Below, piece by piece: positions 52,237 through 61,037 of a stretch of 64,000 bases of DNA (its first letter is position 1; each line of letters opens with the position of its first letter). Source of the stretch: an uncultured Turicimonas sp. (GTDB taxonomy: Bacteria > Pseudomonadota > Gammaproteobacteria > Burkholderiales > Burkholderiaceae_F); the NCBI GenBank assembly GCA_947854175.1, contig CANTYJ010000087.1, positions 1 to 64,000 on the forward strand, in the 5' to 3' direction. The notes under the pieces were generated by a model, which made no database searches, was not told the origin of the DNA, and was given only the letters and a program-made list of their open reading frames with translations. The translations under genes were made by a program, and so were the position numbers.

Positions 52237-54966
52237 TTATTGTTTGCTAATCTGACGGTCGAGAAGAACTTTTTCGATGGCTTCATGGGTAGAGAAACCG
52301 CGAATACGATAAAAGTTAATTGCTTCAATATCATTCGGATGTGAACTTGTCATGAGAAGAGAGTAAGGATCCAGGAGAAGACGGTTGACCGACGGAGGCT
52401 GATCACCGATTCTGACGAATACTTCTGAATAAACTCCGGCTACCGTGGTTAAAGATTCCAGCATGGATAACTGAGCAGCATCCATTGCCAGTTGCCCCTT
52501 CCTTTTAAGCTGTTCAAGAGCTTCGGACTTCTGTCTGAGAATAAACAGGCAGTCAGAGTTTTCCAGAGCGGCTCTGGCCGTTTCACTTTTCCAGTAATCG
52601 GAAGGGGACTGAGTAGCTGTAAAGAAAGAGCCTTTGTATTTTCTAGCCCTTCGGTAGCCTTCTTCAATGAATTTGCCGGAATGGCCTTTCCCCATCAAAT
52701 CCCAAGCTTCATCGATAATAACGAGTTTGGCTTCATGCCGTGGACCATGCTTCATTTCATTGTCGATAAGACACATCAGGAGCATTAGGATCACAGACTG
52801 AAGCGGCTTTTTGGATTTCAATTGCTCCAATTCCAACACCACGAATTTATTATCAAAACGGATGTTGGCAGGACCATCAAAGAAGGTTCCGTATGCTCCG
52901 CCTCTACAAAAAGGTGTTAACTGGACTCCCATATCAGAAACACGCGGATCATTTAAACGGTTTTGTTCTTCGTGGTTTAGACTGTCATAAAAAAGGCGCC
53001 ACTGAGAATCATTGGGTCTGGGTTTTGAACCTCCGATTCTGCCGTTATGGATTAAGGATTCCGACAGGTCGGTCACTGTCGGAAGGGTGCCAGCCTGTCG
53101 GGCAGACTCCCAGACATAACGGAAATGTACTGCCAGATGAGAAATCTGTAGATCGTCTAACGGACAAGACGGAGAGACCATCTGAGCGATTACCGGCAAT
53201 AAAAAAGACAAGTCCTTGTCAATATCCTCAATAAGGGAGAACGGATTTAAGCAGTCGTAGCTTCCGTCCTCATGCGGCTTATCAGAAAAGTCGATGTACT
53301 GTCCGCCAAGAATGGAAGAAAGTTTTTCGTAAGAGCGTCCGTCATCAATAATCCAGACACGGCCTCCTGTGCGTAAATTACCGGTTGCCAGCTCATTTAA
53401 GAACACGCTTTTGCCGGAACCGGAAGCTCCGATGACAGCTCCGTTGTAATTACCGTTGAGGTTAGCAAAAGGATTAACGGAAAGGATCTGTCCGCGGCGG
53501 CTGATGAGGTTAATAACAGGTGTCGGGGTCTGTCTTCCCGGAAGTGCAGGAGTGCCTTTCCAGTCGGCAATGATAGGCAACATGTTGGCAGCATTTGCGG
53601 CGGTTTTCGTTGAAGATCTCTGAGCTAATTTGATATCGGCCGTCAGAAGAGGACCTGCTGTCATTGGTAATGAACCCAACAGTCCCTGTAACTGCATAAA
53701 ATCATCGACGATAAGTTCCAGTCCCACTTCATGAAAGATTGCTCTTGCCGTTTCGATGGCCTGTCGTTTTTGTTGCGGTTCCGGAAAAAGAAGAATCTGG
53801 TTGCTCATACGAACTAAACCGCCACCTCCTTCGAATGCTTCATTGGCTAATCGCCAGTCTTCAGCTTCCTTACTCAGGACGGGAATAAATTTGGAGATTT
53901 CTGTTGTCGAAATTTGCTCTGCCCGGGCGCTTTTTAGTTGTGCAGCTGCTTTTGAAGACTCGAAGTTCGGTACAGATACCAAAGTTGTAATGAGATAAGG
54001 GCAGGGATAAGACGCACCTGAGCCTTTGGGAGAACCGGTCAGACCATTGATTTTATGAAGAGGAAATTCTTTAGGATAACCACGGACGCTCATGCTCACA
54101 GCGGAAATGCGGTCATCCGAATCCAGGGAATGAAACAGAATTTCGTTTTCTCTAATATCGATTCGAGTATCGTTTTTTACAATCTGGGTCCGCGGTTCTG
54201 CGTACCGGTCATGAGTGCCCGGAAACCAGGATTCATCGAGAAACTTATGCGGATTTAAAAGCTGGGAGAGGGTATTAATTAATACCGCCTCATTCCAGCA
54301 CCACGGTTCCAAATGCCACTGGTTCAGAAGAGCGATGTGGCTCTCCCGGATAGAGCGGACAGATTCCCGTACGGCAGCATCGAACGGGTCATAGGCGGGG
54401 ATGATGACAGAGACCCAGCAACGGAAATTTCTGATTCTGGAGTTCATCTGCGGAAGAGGATTCTGAAAGGATCCTTTCTGCAGAAAACGGGCCCGGGACT
54501 CGGAGACAGCGTGCATTAAGCGGATTTGTTCGAGTCTTTTCCCATCATCGGTTTCCTGAGGCTGAACGTTCGATGCGGTGATTAAATCAGTCAAAGGTTT
54601 GATGAAAGGAGAAGCAAACAAACTGACCTGAATACCGGTGTTTTCAGGGACTCCATGTCCGAATAAATGCATCAGGCTTTTTGCCATGACCGGAGATGTT
54701 CCGGTCTGCGGATTAATTTCAATGACGTAACCTAATCCCTCAAAATTGTTAAAGGACGGTCCGGCAATTGCACAAAGATTATCGTGCTCATCGAAGTGAG
54801 CATAAGGAAGCACAGAGGAGAATCTGTCGATACACATGGCCGAGCCTTTACGCGGCTCCATTTCTGAATCATCCTTTGAAAAATTGGAGACAAAAGAAAA
54901 CCCAAACTTTTGTGAGAGTCTTTCTTTGAGATTTTTCAGAACAGATTGTTTAAGAGGTTTGGTCAT
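52237..54966 (-). CDS. traC: type IV secretion ATPase TraC (VirB4 family)
   Basis: A 909-residue cytoplasmic, membrane-associated ATPase powering pilus assembly. The N-terminal half is the TraC/VirB4 regulatory part. Walker A is GASGSGKS near 513-520, and the Walker B LVIIDEAWDLM lies near 747-757. TATQSPSDYW and the late Arg-rich segments complete the motor. Length compares with F TraC (875). The traC start codon shares its first base with the last base of traV, a one-base overlap. It is the largest motor of the cluster besides TraD. Confidence 0.96.
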   Translation of the reverse strand: MTKPLKQSVLKNLKERLSQKFGFSFVSNFSKDDSEMEPRKGSAMCIDRFSSVLPYAHFDEHDNLCAIAGPSFNNFEGLGYVIEINPQTGTSPVMAKSLMHLFGHGVPENTGIQVSLFASPFIKPLTDLITASNVQPQETDDGKRLEQIRLMHAVSESRARFLQKGSFQNPLPQMNSRIRNFRCWVSVIIPAYDPFDAAVRESVRSIRESHIALLNQWHLEPWCWNEAVLINTLSQLLNPHKFLDESWFPGTHDRYAEPRTQIVKNDTRIDIRENEILFHSLDSDDRISAVSMSVRGYPKEFPLHKINGLTGSPKGSGASYPCPYLITTLVSVPNFESSKAAAQLKSARAEQISTTEISKFIPVLSKEAEDWRLANEAFEGGGGLVRMSNQILLFPEPQQKRQAIETARAIFHEVGLELIVDDFMQLQGLLGSLPMTAGPLLTADIKLAQRSSTKTAANAANMLPIIADWKGTPALPGRQTPTPVINLISRRGQILSVNPFANLNGNYNGAVIGASGSGKSVFLNELATGNLRTGGRVWIIDDGRSYEKLSSILGGQYIDFSDKPHEDGSYDCLNPFSLIEDIDKDLSFLLPVIAQMVSPSCPLDDLQISHLAVHFRYVWESARQAGTLPTVTDLSESLIHNGRIGGSKPRPNDSQWRLFYDSLNHEEQNRLNDPRVSDMGVQLTPFCRGGAYGTFFDGPANIRFDNKFVVLELEQLKSKKPLQSVILMLLMCLIDNEMKHGPRHEAKLVIIDEAWDLMGKGHSGKFIEEGYRRARKYKGSFFTATQSPSDYWKSETARAALENSDCLFILRQKSEALEQLKRKGQLAMDAAQLSMLESLTTVAGVYSEVFVRIGDQPPSVNRLLLDPYSLLMTSSHPNDIEAINFYRIRGFSTHEAIEKVLLDRQISKQ

Positions 54967-55619
54967 TATGATTTCTGGTTTTGTAATACGTTAAGAAGAT
55001 TGGTTTTCTTCGGTGTCTCAACCGGTTTTTCTGAGTTATCAGAAAGAGGATGAACTGGGCGGTAGGGACTTCTTGGTTTGGCTAATTCTCCGATGGTCGG
55101 TTGTGTCCAACCTGCCTCAATGACTTTGACGTACATGTAGCGCTGGTCATGGAGGTCGCCGTCAGCATCCGTAAAAGGAGCCATCCAGACTCTGAAAATC
55201 GTTTCCGGTTTTCTCCAGGGTGTGGCCGGGGCGATCACAGCAAACTGAGGATTTTTTGAAACGGTATTATTTTTAGAATTTAATAAGCTCTCTTCTTTTG
55301 CGAGAGCTTCCGTAGCAGAGATGATTTTTCCGGGGCCGGAAGGTGCATTAGCCAAGGCTTCCCGGTTAGATTCAAAGAACGGCTGAAGACCTTCAGCAGA
55401 AGACTGATCGGAAATAAAATTAGTGGCGGTATCTGCAGTCAGCGTTTGTTCTTTGTTACCGCCGGTATAAACCTCGGAAATGTTTCGGCAGGAAGGCTGT
55501 CCTGATACATCAGAACAGGAAAAATCGGTGCCGGCATTGGAAAATCCGGTCAAAGAGCCGCAACCGGATAAGGCCGAAACCGCCAGAACGGACAGACCTA
55601 AAAGCGACTTTTTAAGCAT
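54966..55619 (-). CDS. traV: outer membrane lipoprotein TraV (VirB7-like)
   Basis: Called from the ATG at 55619, 217 residues; an in-frame start at 55703 would lie within the dsbC-like gene and bury the signal sequence. The lipoprotein signal MLKKSLLGLSVLAVSALSGC ends in lipobox LSGC with Cys20 as the lipidated residue. The conserved TraV stretch FSCSDVSGQPSCRNISEVY follows. The C-terminal half has IFRVWMAPFTDADGDLHDQRYMYVKV (seen in parts), the TraV signature. It forms the outer membrane core with TraK and TraB. It overlaps the upstream gene by 8 bases and traC by one. Confidence 0.9.
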   Translation of the reverse strand: MLKKSLLGLSVLAVSALSGCGSLTGFSNAGTDFSCSDVSGQPSCRNISEVYTGGNKEQTLTADTATNFISDQSSAEGLQPFFESNREALANAPSGPGKIISATEALAKEESLLNSKNNTVSKNPQFAVIAPATPWRKPETIFRVWMAPFTDADGDLHDQRYMYVKVIEAGWTQPTIGELAKPRSPYRPVHPLSDNSEKPVETPKKTNLLNVLQNQKS

Positions 55620-56496
55620 TTGGAGTCGCTCCTTTGCCCGCGTTAATAAACTCTTCAAGTTTGTCAGCAGGAAGAGCACCTGCGGTTCTGTCCCCGGCTT
55701 CATTAAAGATGGTGGGAGTGCCTGCGATGCCGTTTTCAGCCGCTAACTTCAGAATTGACTCAACAGGAGAGGAACAGATAGGATTGTTCTTAACAGTCCT
55801 GATAGCACTGCCTTTTAAAACATTTGCTAATTCTTTAACACTGTCAGAGGAGCACCAGATCGCATCTGATTTTGCCTTAGCTTCCGGATGGATAGATGTC
55901 AGAGGAAATAAAAAGGTGTATACCGTAATATCCGTCAGACCTTCCAAAGTCTGAGCCAATTTTCTTGAATAAGGACAATCGACATCTGTAAAGACCACTA
56001 ATTTACGTCTTCCGTTTCCTTTGACTTCCTTGATCGCATTTTCCAAAGGCAGTCTATTGATATCGATACGACGGATATCCCTGATTCTTTTGTCCGTTAA
56101 GTCAAGACCTTTTTCCATATCAAGAAGACGGCCGGAAAACAGGAATCTGGCTGATTTATCAAAGTAAATCACTTCTTTGGCAACAGCGGCCTCAAAGATG
56201 CCCGGTACTGGCGTAAGAGAGAACTCCTTGACTTTAGTTTTTGGATAACGTTCTTTGAAGTTAGAAGAAGCCTGCTTTAACTCATCTGAGGGATTAAATC
56301 CGGCCACAGAGGAGGTTTTCAGAAGAGAACTCTCTATGTTCCCAAAAGAAGCCGGAGCGGTTTTTGCGACAACCTTTGTTTGCCCTGCGGACGTTTGAAC
56401 GGAGGTTACAGCAGGATTGCCGCAGGCACCGGATGCAACTGCCTGGGTGGGGCTCAATATTGAAAGAAGCGCAGTAAAAATAATGGTTTTGTTCAT
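55612..56496 (-). CDS. DsbC-like thioredoxin-fold protein with CPYS active site
   Basis: A 294-residue periplasmic protein. A signal peptide (ending near AVASG, residue 22) precedes a dimerisation-like domain and a DsbC-type thioredoxin domain. Where disulfide isomerases have CPYC, this one has Cys174-Pro-Tyr-Ser177 (FTDVDCPYSRKL), losing the second cysteine. A structural pair Cys215/Cys241 (IWCSS, NPICSS) and the cis-Pro GTPTIF remain. A monothiol site could still reshuffle disulfides but not release itself by the usual two-Cys route. IncA/C and SXT elements carry a dsbC at the same place. It lies between traB and traV, overlapping traV by 8 bases. Confidence 0.85.
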   Translation of the reverse strand: MNKTIIFTALLSILSPTQAVASGACGNPAVTSVQTSAGQTKVVAKTAPASFGNIESSLLKTSSVAGFNPSDELKQASSNFKERYPKTKVKEFSLTPVPGIFEAAVAKEVIYFDKSARFLFSGRLLDMEKGLDLTDKRIRDIRRIDINRLPLENAIKEVKGNGRRKLVVFTDVDCPYSRKLAQTLEGLTDITVYTFLFPLTSIHPEAKAKSDAIWCSSDSVKELANVLKGSAIRTVKNNPICSSPVESILKLAAENGIAGTPTIFNEAGDRTAGALPADKLEEFINAGKGATPNA

Positions 56497-56511
56497 AGTC
56501 GGTAAATGGAT

Positions 56512-57759
56512 TTATTTAGATAAACGTTCGATGGATAGACCCTGAGAGATAACGATTTCGACATTGCGTCCTGAATCAACTTCGAGAACGGGGAACATGT
56601 CGCTGGCCAACTTCAGGTAGTAATCCGTGATTCTGTCCATGGCGTGTGAGGTGCCTTCTCCAAGACCGGCCCGCCAGGGATTTTTAACAGTGGTTGAGAC
56701 GGTTCCGGTTATCGAGGTAGTGGAATCTTCGGCAGCCAAAGAGACCGCTTTACCAAGACCGGAAAGTGTTCCGGTAAAGAGAGCGTTGGCAATGGCCTGC
56801 CCCGATTTGGTTACCAGTCTGGCGCGAAGTCCTGTTTTACCGTCTTCTCCGGAAACATATCCCTGAATTTTGGTATCGACAGCGCCACCGTTTTCGTCAA
56901 TACAGGAAAGACGGTCAAGACGGACAAGGACGCGTTCACTGGCTAATTCACCGGTCGCATTTGCTGTGACAAAGCATCTTTTAATGCCTGAACGGTAAAG
57001 ATTAGGCATGACCGCCGCATCAGTCAGCTCCAAAAGAATCGGAACGGGATTGCCGGAACCTTGGCCGCGGGTCGGCGCAATTGCTCCGTTGAGTAACCTG
57101 GCTCGGGCAAAAGTTCCGCTCGGCAAATAAGTCATCGCAGAGGGTTTCATGTTTTCTTCAGGCTTTTGTCCGAAAACAGAAGAAGCTTCCGGTTTCTTAG
57201 ACACATCAGTAATGACAATCCGTGATAAGCGGACGGAAGGATTTGGATTACTATTCATAGCGGCTTGTCTTTGGCGTGTAGTTGCCTGGCCGGAAGTAAA
57301 ACCACGGTTTAAATTAGGAGCATTTTTACCAATGACATTTTGCGAACCGGTTCCGTTTAAGGCTTCGGCAGGCGGCCAACCCTCCCGGGAAAGAGAAGTT
57401 GAAGATGATTTTTCCGGCGAAGAATTGTTTTCTGCCAATTTTTGGTTAACCTGATCTTTTAACCGTTGGATCTCTTTGTTAAGTCTGGCTTCTCTGGAGG
57501 CAGAATCACGCACTGATTCTTCAAGACTTCTTAAACGGTCGTCATACATGGCTTTATAGCGTTCGATATCAGCTTCCTTTGGAGTGACATCAAATTTTGT
57601 GGGTGTCTCTTTGCGCTCTTTGGCAGGAGAATCTTTTTCTGTAAACCACAATGCCGAAAAGACAACGACAGAAGCTGCTGTAAAAATCAGAATTAACTTT
57701 TTCCACTGATTTAAAGACGTTTTCTTAGTGGCTGCGCTTTGAGGACTATTTCCGAACAT
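56512..57759 (-). CDS. traB: conjugal transfer protein TraB (VirB10 family)
   Basis: A 415-residue protein spanning both membranes. One membrane helix near residues 23-42 is followed by a coiled coil (about 60-110) and a Ser/Asn/Pro-rich linker. The C-terminal VirB10-like beta-barrel follows: LPSGTFARARLLNGAIAPT, PILLELTDAAVMPNLYRSGIKRCFV and RLDRLSCIDENGGAV, all hallmark segments. TraB forms the core channel with TraK and TraV. The start overlaps the traK stop by one base. Confidence 0.94.
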   Translation of the reverse strand: MFGNSPQSAATKKTSLNQWKKLILIFTAASVVVFSALWFTEKDSPAKERKETPTKFDVTPKEADIERYKAMYDDRLRSLEESVRDSASREARLNKEIQRLKDQVNQKLAENNSSPEKSSSTSLSREGWPPAEALNGTGSQNVIGKNAPNLNRGFTSGQATTRQRQAAMNSNPNPSVRLSRIVITDVSKKPEASSVFGQKPEENMKPSAMTYLPSGTFARARLLNGAIAPTRGQGSGNPVPILLELTDAAVMPNLYRSGIKRCFVTANATGELASERVLVRLDRLSCIDENGGAVDTKIQGYVSGEDGKTGLRARLVTKSGQAIANALFTGTLSGLGKAVSLAAEDSTTSITGTVSTTVKNPWRAGLGEGTSHAMDRITDYYLKLASDMFPVLEVDSGRNVEIVISQGLSIERLSK

Positions 57760-58529
57760 TATTCAGTCTCCAAGCGAATGATCCACAAATCAGCTTTCTC
57801 ACCGGAAGCTAAACTTGCTTTATCGACGGCAAGAGCAACAACGTTTTGAGTCCAAAAAGCTGCTTCTTCTATGTTTTGAGCTGTAGAAGTACGGTTTGTT
57901 AGGGTCCAATGTTCAAGACGTAGATGGTTACCGGTCCTCCAATACTTATTGGAAGTCGCGTTGAAAGCTCCGGTTATAATCTGTTTCAGATTCAGATTTT
58001 CAGAAGGTTCTTTGATAAGCGTTGTCAGATTGCGGAAAATTTTCTGTACCTGCTTTTCCAGAGGGAGACCTGATGAGATCTGCTGAGTCTGAGAGGCAAC
58101 GTTTAGAGTTGAACTTTCAATAATTTCGAGATTCTGACCTGAGAGTCTTTCGGCTGGCGTTAAAACCAGAGAATGTGTTTGTCCTGAATCCGTCATCACA
58201 AAAAGATGGGTGCTTTCCTTGATAAGCGGAAGGACAAACAAAGAACCCGTCGGTTCATCGTGTTTAATGTCGATAGCCTGAGGATCAGATACAAAACGAA
58301 GGATTTTTCCGCCTTTAACCGAAATTCTGTTGGCTTGTCTCAAAGAAACAGGAGAATGGCGGGTATTTCCAATGTTCTTCACCTGAGTCCGGGTCTCAAC
58401 AGCTGCCGTTTCATCGAAATCAAATTCTTCCGGGATGGTTTTAGCGTGAGCCCGCGATAAAAACAAAAGAGCACTAACGGAAACGGAAATAATGGCGGCA
58501 GTTACCAAGATCCGAGCGGTGTTTTTCAT
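57759..58529 (-). CDS. traK: conjugal transfer protein TraK (VirB9 family)
   Basis: A 256-residue periplasmic/outer-membrane core component. The signal peptide ends near SRAHA (residue 29). The rest is beta-rich, with the TraK-like RISVKGGKILRFVSDPQ, TGSLFVLPL and TSKYWRTGNHLRLEHWTLTN segments. Length is near F TraK (242). It interacts with TraV and TraB. It begins 3 bases after traE and ends within the traB start codon. Confidence 0.9.
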   Translation of the reverse strand: MKNTARILVTAAIISVSVSALLFLSRAHAKTIPEEFDFDETAAVETRTQVKNIGNTRHSPVSLRQANRISVKGGKILRFVSDPQAIDIKHDEPTGSLFVLPLIKESTHLFVMTDSGQTHSLVLTPAERLSGQNLEIIESSTLNVASQTQQISSGLPLEKQVQKIFRNLTTLIKEPSENLNLKQIITGAFNATSNKYWRTGNHLRLEHWTLTNRTSTAQNIEEAAFWTQNVVALAVDKASLASGEKADLWIIRLETE

Positions 58530-58532
58530 GAT

Positions 58533-59129
58533 TTAAATCTCCTCCCGGTTAGAAGAATCTGTAAAAGGTTTTTTGCAGTCTGTTTCATGAAAAGACTCAA
58601 TCCATAAACGGGTGTTCTGATAACGGAACTGCAAAACCCAACATTTCGGAGTAGTAGACGTAAGAACGTTTCCGATGAACTGACGGACGGAGCCAGCCAC
58701 CATGACTTTCATTGAGCGGGGAAGGACTTCAACCGACTGTGGGATAAATGAAGTTGAAGCATTAGAGCTTTTCATTTTCCGGCCCTGTTGAAGAAGCATC
58801 AGTTCCGTCTCACCACGGTTTTCGGGTGTGACATATTTGAGCAACTGGGTCATGTTGTGCTCAAAGGTTTCCGGAGAGTTATTTAAAGCCAGCTGAACAA
58901 GGTAAGAACCCATCTGTTCGAGATATTCAGGAGAGACTGATTTCTGGTCCATCCAGAAGGTTTTTGTGGGCTCGGCAGGAAGCACGACAACCTTGCTTTT
59001 GTCTTCCATAGCGACGATACCGCCGGCCAGAATCAGGTTGACGGTCACGCTGGCTGCAAAGGCCAAGATAAAGAATTTTCTGACAGCAAGACGTGCTGCA
59101 AGTTCTGATGTGTATTCCTGGATATTCAT
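58533..59129 (-). CDS. traE: conjugal transfer protein TraE (VirB8-like)
   Basis: A 198-residue inner-membrane protein with one N-terminal helix (about 18-40) and a periplasmic domain. TKTFWMDQKSVSPEYLEQMGSYLVQLALNNSPET (in parts, residues 56-89) is strongly diagnostic of F-type TraE. Length agrees with F TraE (188). It is an assembly scaffold between the inner membrane and the core complex. It follows traL by 4 bases. Confidence 0.93.
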   Translation of the reverse strand: MNIQEYTSELAARLAVRKFFILAFAASVTVNLILAGGIVAMEDKSKVVVLPAEPTKTFWMDQKSVSPEYLEQMGSYLVQLALNNSPETFEHNMTQLLKYVTPENRGETELMLLQQGRKMKSSNASTSFIPQSVEVLPRSMKVMVAGSVRQFIGNVLTSTTPKCWVLQFRYQNTRLWIESFHETDCKKPFTDSSNREEI

Positions 59130-59133
59130 TTTG

Positions 59134-59427
59134 TTAACCGATAAAGTTGCGACGGGCTGAAGCAGGTGTCCGTTTAAATGGATTCATTGGCAGATGCCAA
59201 TAAAGAAAATGGAATCCGTAAGCCGGATGACGACCGGCCTTCATGCGGGACCAGGCCCAGACAAAAATGACTGAGAAAAGACAACCTAGAATCATGGTGT
59301 TGGCAATAATGCCGATTCCGATACCGGCAAAACCTGCGGCGACCGTATCAAAGTCCCACAAAAGAAACCGTGGCGGCGCATCCAGGCGCGTCGGTACCAG
59401 AGTTGTTCTGTCTTCTGAGTAATTCAT
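59134..59427 (-). CDS. traL: conjugal transfer protein TraL (VirB3-like)
   Basis: A 97-residue membrane protein called from the ATG at 59427; an earlier TTG at 59442 in the same frame is less likely. The sequence runs through PTRLDAPPRFLLWDFDT, typical of TraL, then a hydrophobic hairpin (about 32-60) and a short cytoplasmic C-terminus with the RHPAYGFHFLYW motif. It helps pilus assembly and corresponds to VirB3. It is preceded by an extended hairpin that separates it from traA. Confidence 0.92.
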   Translation of the reverse strand: MNYSEDRTTLVPTRLDAPPRFLLWDFDTVAAGFAGIGIGIIANTMILGCLFSVIFVWAWSRMKAGRHPAYGFHFLYWHLPMNPFKRTPASARRNFIG

Positions 59428-59450
59428 AGTAAATCCATGCAAAGTCAGGG

Positions 59451-59482
59451 AAGGGCTGCCCGCTCGGAGAAGCGGGCGCCTT
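59451..59482 (-). promoter_or_regulatory. extended hairpin between traA and traL
   Basis: GCCCGCT (59458-59464) pairs with AGCGGGC (59471-59477), with an outer helper stem AAGG/CCTT (59451-59454 with 59479-59482). It sits 13 bases after the traA stop on the minus strand and has no U tract. It probably protects the traA mRNA 3' end or weakens transcription into the rest of the operon. Confidence 0.55.
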
Positions 59483-59494
59483 GCCCGACAGTTC

Positions 59495-59791
59495 TTAAAT
59501 CAGTCCTGTGAAAATGTTGTCAATGATCTGAGGTCCGATAAACAAAGCCATGGCAGCTGCCACGCAGACAACAGCACCCATGATGGAGCCACGGATAACA
59601 CCGACTCCAAGGCCTACCAGAAGGAACATCAAAGAGATAGAGCGGCCGAGTGTGCCCTGGGACCAGCCTTCAAGTTTGGTGTACAAGTCCTGGAAATCTG
59701 TGTCACCGTTAGCGGCAAAAGCGGCGGAAGCACCCAAGAACAATGCACAGCCGAGAAGAGATTTAAGAGTTTTTGCGTTTAAAAGTTTCAT
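59495..59791 (-). CDS. traA: F-type pilin precursor TraA
   Basis: A 98-residue prepilin. The signal sequence MKLLNAKTLKSLLGCALFLG is followed by a cleavage region near AFA-AN (residues 25-28). The mature protein, about 71 residues, contains two hydrophobic helices (SLMFLLVGLGVGVIRGS and MGAVVCVAAAMALFIGP) linked by a short polar turn, which is the pilin architecture. It is shorter in its leader than F TraA (51-residue leader) and resembles the IncH/SXT pilins. No TraQ or TraX gene is seen; the S26 peptidase in the cluster may process it. The start has an AAGGA site and hairpins flank the gene on both sides. Confidence 0.88.
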   Translation of the reverse strand: MKLLNAKTLKSLLGCALFLGASAAFAANGDTDFQDLYTKLEGWSQGTLGRSISLMFLLVGLGVGVIRGSIMGAVVCVAAAMALFIGPQIIDNIFTGLI

Positions 59792-59857
59792 TTTTAATTC
59801 CTTAAAAAAATCAATTTGTAGTGATGTAAAACGGAAATTTAGGTAAAGTTCCCCCTA

Positions 59858-59884
59858 GGGAGCCCCGTTTTACAAACGGCTCCC
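59858..59884 (-). promoter_or_regulatory. hairpin upstream of traA
   Basis: GGGAGCC (59858-59864) pairs with GGCTCCC (59878-59884) in a perfect stem, with further internal pairing of CGTTT/AAACG. It starts about 30 bases after the transglycosylase stop on the minus strand and precedes traA by about 67 bases. No U tract follows. With the hairpin after traA it isolates the pilin message. Confidence 0.55.
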
Positions 59885-59914
59885 AAGAGAATTCGGGTTT
59901 AAAAAGTTAGAAAG

Positions 59915-60400
59915 TTAAGAAGCGATAGCTCTGAGCTTTTGGCGTTTCTCATCAGTCATGGACTGAAGATGCCGGTAGACTTTCCAGGCGTAACGTTGCC
60001 GTGCTTCAGTGCAGTCCCTGCCTTTTAGTCTTGAGCAGCCTGCGTTATAGGCACCGACCGCCTCCCATGGATTGGAGTAGCGCTGAAAATTGTCTTGAAG
60101 AATGCGGCTGGCCACATCGATATTGAGGCATACATTATTGAGCAAGTCTTTACGTGTCAGGTTCCATTTGGATAACCACTGAGAGTTGATTTGCATCAGA
60201 CCCAGATCCTGGGAACCGGCAGGACCTGCTACAGCTTTAGGATTACCGGAGGATTCTGTCAGAGCAATCGCTCTAAGAAGATCCGGCATCAGACCTTTTT
60301 GATTGCCGTATAGCTCGAAACAGTCGGCAAATGCCGGACGCACACCAAACAGTGAGAAGCTAAGGACAGTTACCAACAATTTAAAAGTAAGAGTTTTCAT
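59915..60400 (-). CDS. lytic transglycosylase (SLT domain, VirB1-like)
   Basis: A 161-residue exported peptidoglycan lyase with a signal peptide ending near PAFA (residue 25). The SLT domain has its catalytic Glu49 in IALTESSGNP, followed by GSQDLGLMQIN and the VGAYNAGCSRL motif. It opens the cell wall locally for the conjugation apparatus, like F ORF169 or RP4 TrbN. Placement between the DUF4400 gene and traA is consistent with this. Cys27, Cys93, Cys121 and Cys129 could form disulfides. Confidence 0.92.
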   Translation of the reverse strand: MKTLTFKLLVTVLSFSLFGVRPAFADCFELYGNQKGLMPDLLRAIALTESSGNPKAVAGPAGSQDLGLMQINSQWLSKWNLTRKDLLNNVCLNIDVASRILQDNFQRYSNPWEAVGAYNAGCSRLKGRDCTEARQRYAWKVYRHLQSMTDEKRQKLRAIAS

Positions 60401-60437
60401 GATTCGTTAGTCGGGTTCTTAAATTTTTTGTTTTTGT

Positions 60438-61037
60438 CTAATTAAATTTATGGAAATTGGCGATGACGGTATGTAAAGCAATCATGGCTATGACAAATCC
60501 GATCTGTGCAACCCAGACTGAGGTTGCATAAGGCCAAATCAGTGTTATGGCAAAGCATCCGAGTAAATAAACCGGAGCGGAAAGGGCCACTTTAAACAGC
60601 ACCGGGTGAGGAGCGGCCGATGCTTCATATTTAAGTTTTCTTTCAAACCAGCTATCGGTGATGACCGTCAGGAAGGCCGGAATCAATACCAGAAACCAGG
60701 CCAAAGCAATAAACAGACGGTAAACAGCTAGCTCGGTTAACGCTCTGACGGAGAGAAAATATGGGGCATTCCAGACGTTATCTCTCTTCTTTACAAAAAC
60801 TTCCTCGATGTCATCGTGATACTTTCTTTCCGGGAAAACTTCTGTGTTTTTTAGTTCTACCGCTTTCTGAGCTGAGTCAACGATGAAGTTGGAAACAGAG
60901 GTATGTAAGATACTTTTGACCTGATCTGTTTCTTTAACGAGTTGTCTTTCAAAATGGCTTGCATCGAAATGCAAAGGCATCCACATGAAGACGAAGATGA
61001 ATGTCAAAATAAACAGGAATACAGCTTTAGAATTCAT
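60438..61037 (-). CDS. DUF4400 integrating-element membrane protein
   Basis: A 199-residue inner-membrane protein with four predicted helices: about 5-22, 105-123, 150-165 and 172-190. The sequence FHFDASHFERQLV-like N-terminus, the SVRALTELAVYRLF segment and the LVLIPAFLTVITDSWFERKLKYEASAAPHPVLF region place it with DUF4400 proteins, which lie beside traD in integrative conjugative elements such as SXT/R391 and PFGI-1-like elements. Its function is unknown; a role as coupling-protein partner is inferred from the constant neighbourhood. It directly follows traD with no intervening base. Confidence 0.85.
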   Translation of the reverse strand: MNSKAVFLFILTFIFVFMWMPLHFDASHFERQLVKETDQVKSILHTSVSNFIVDSAQKAVELKNTEVFPERKYHDDIEEVFVKKRDNVWNAPYFLSVRALTELAVYRLFIALAWFLVLIPAFLTVITDSWFERKLKYEASAAPHPVLFKVALSAPVYLLGCFAITLIWPYATSVWVAQIGFVIAMIALHTVIANFHKFN

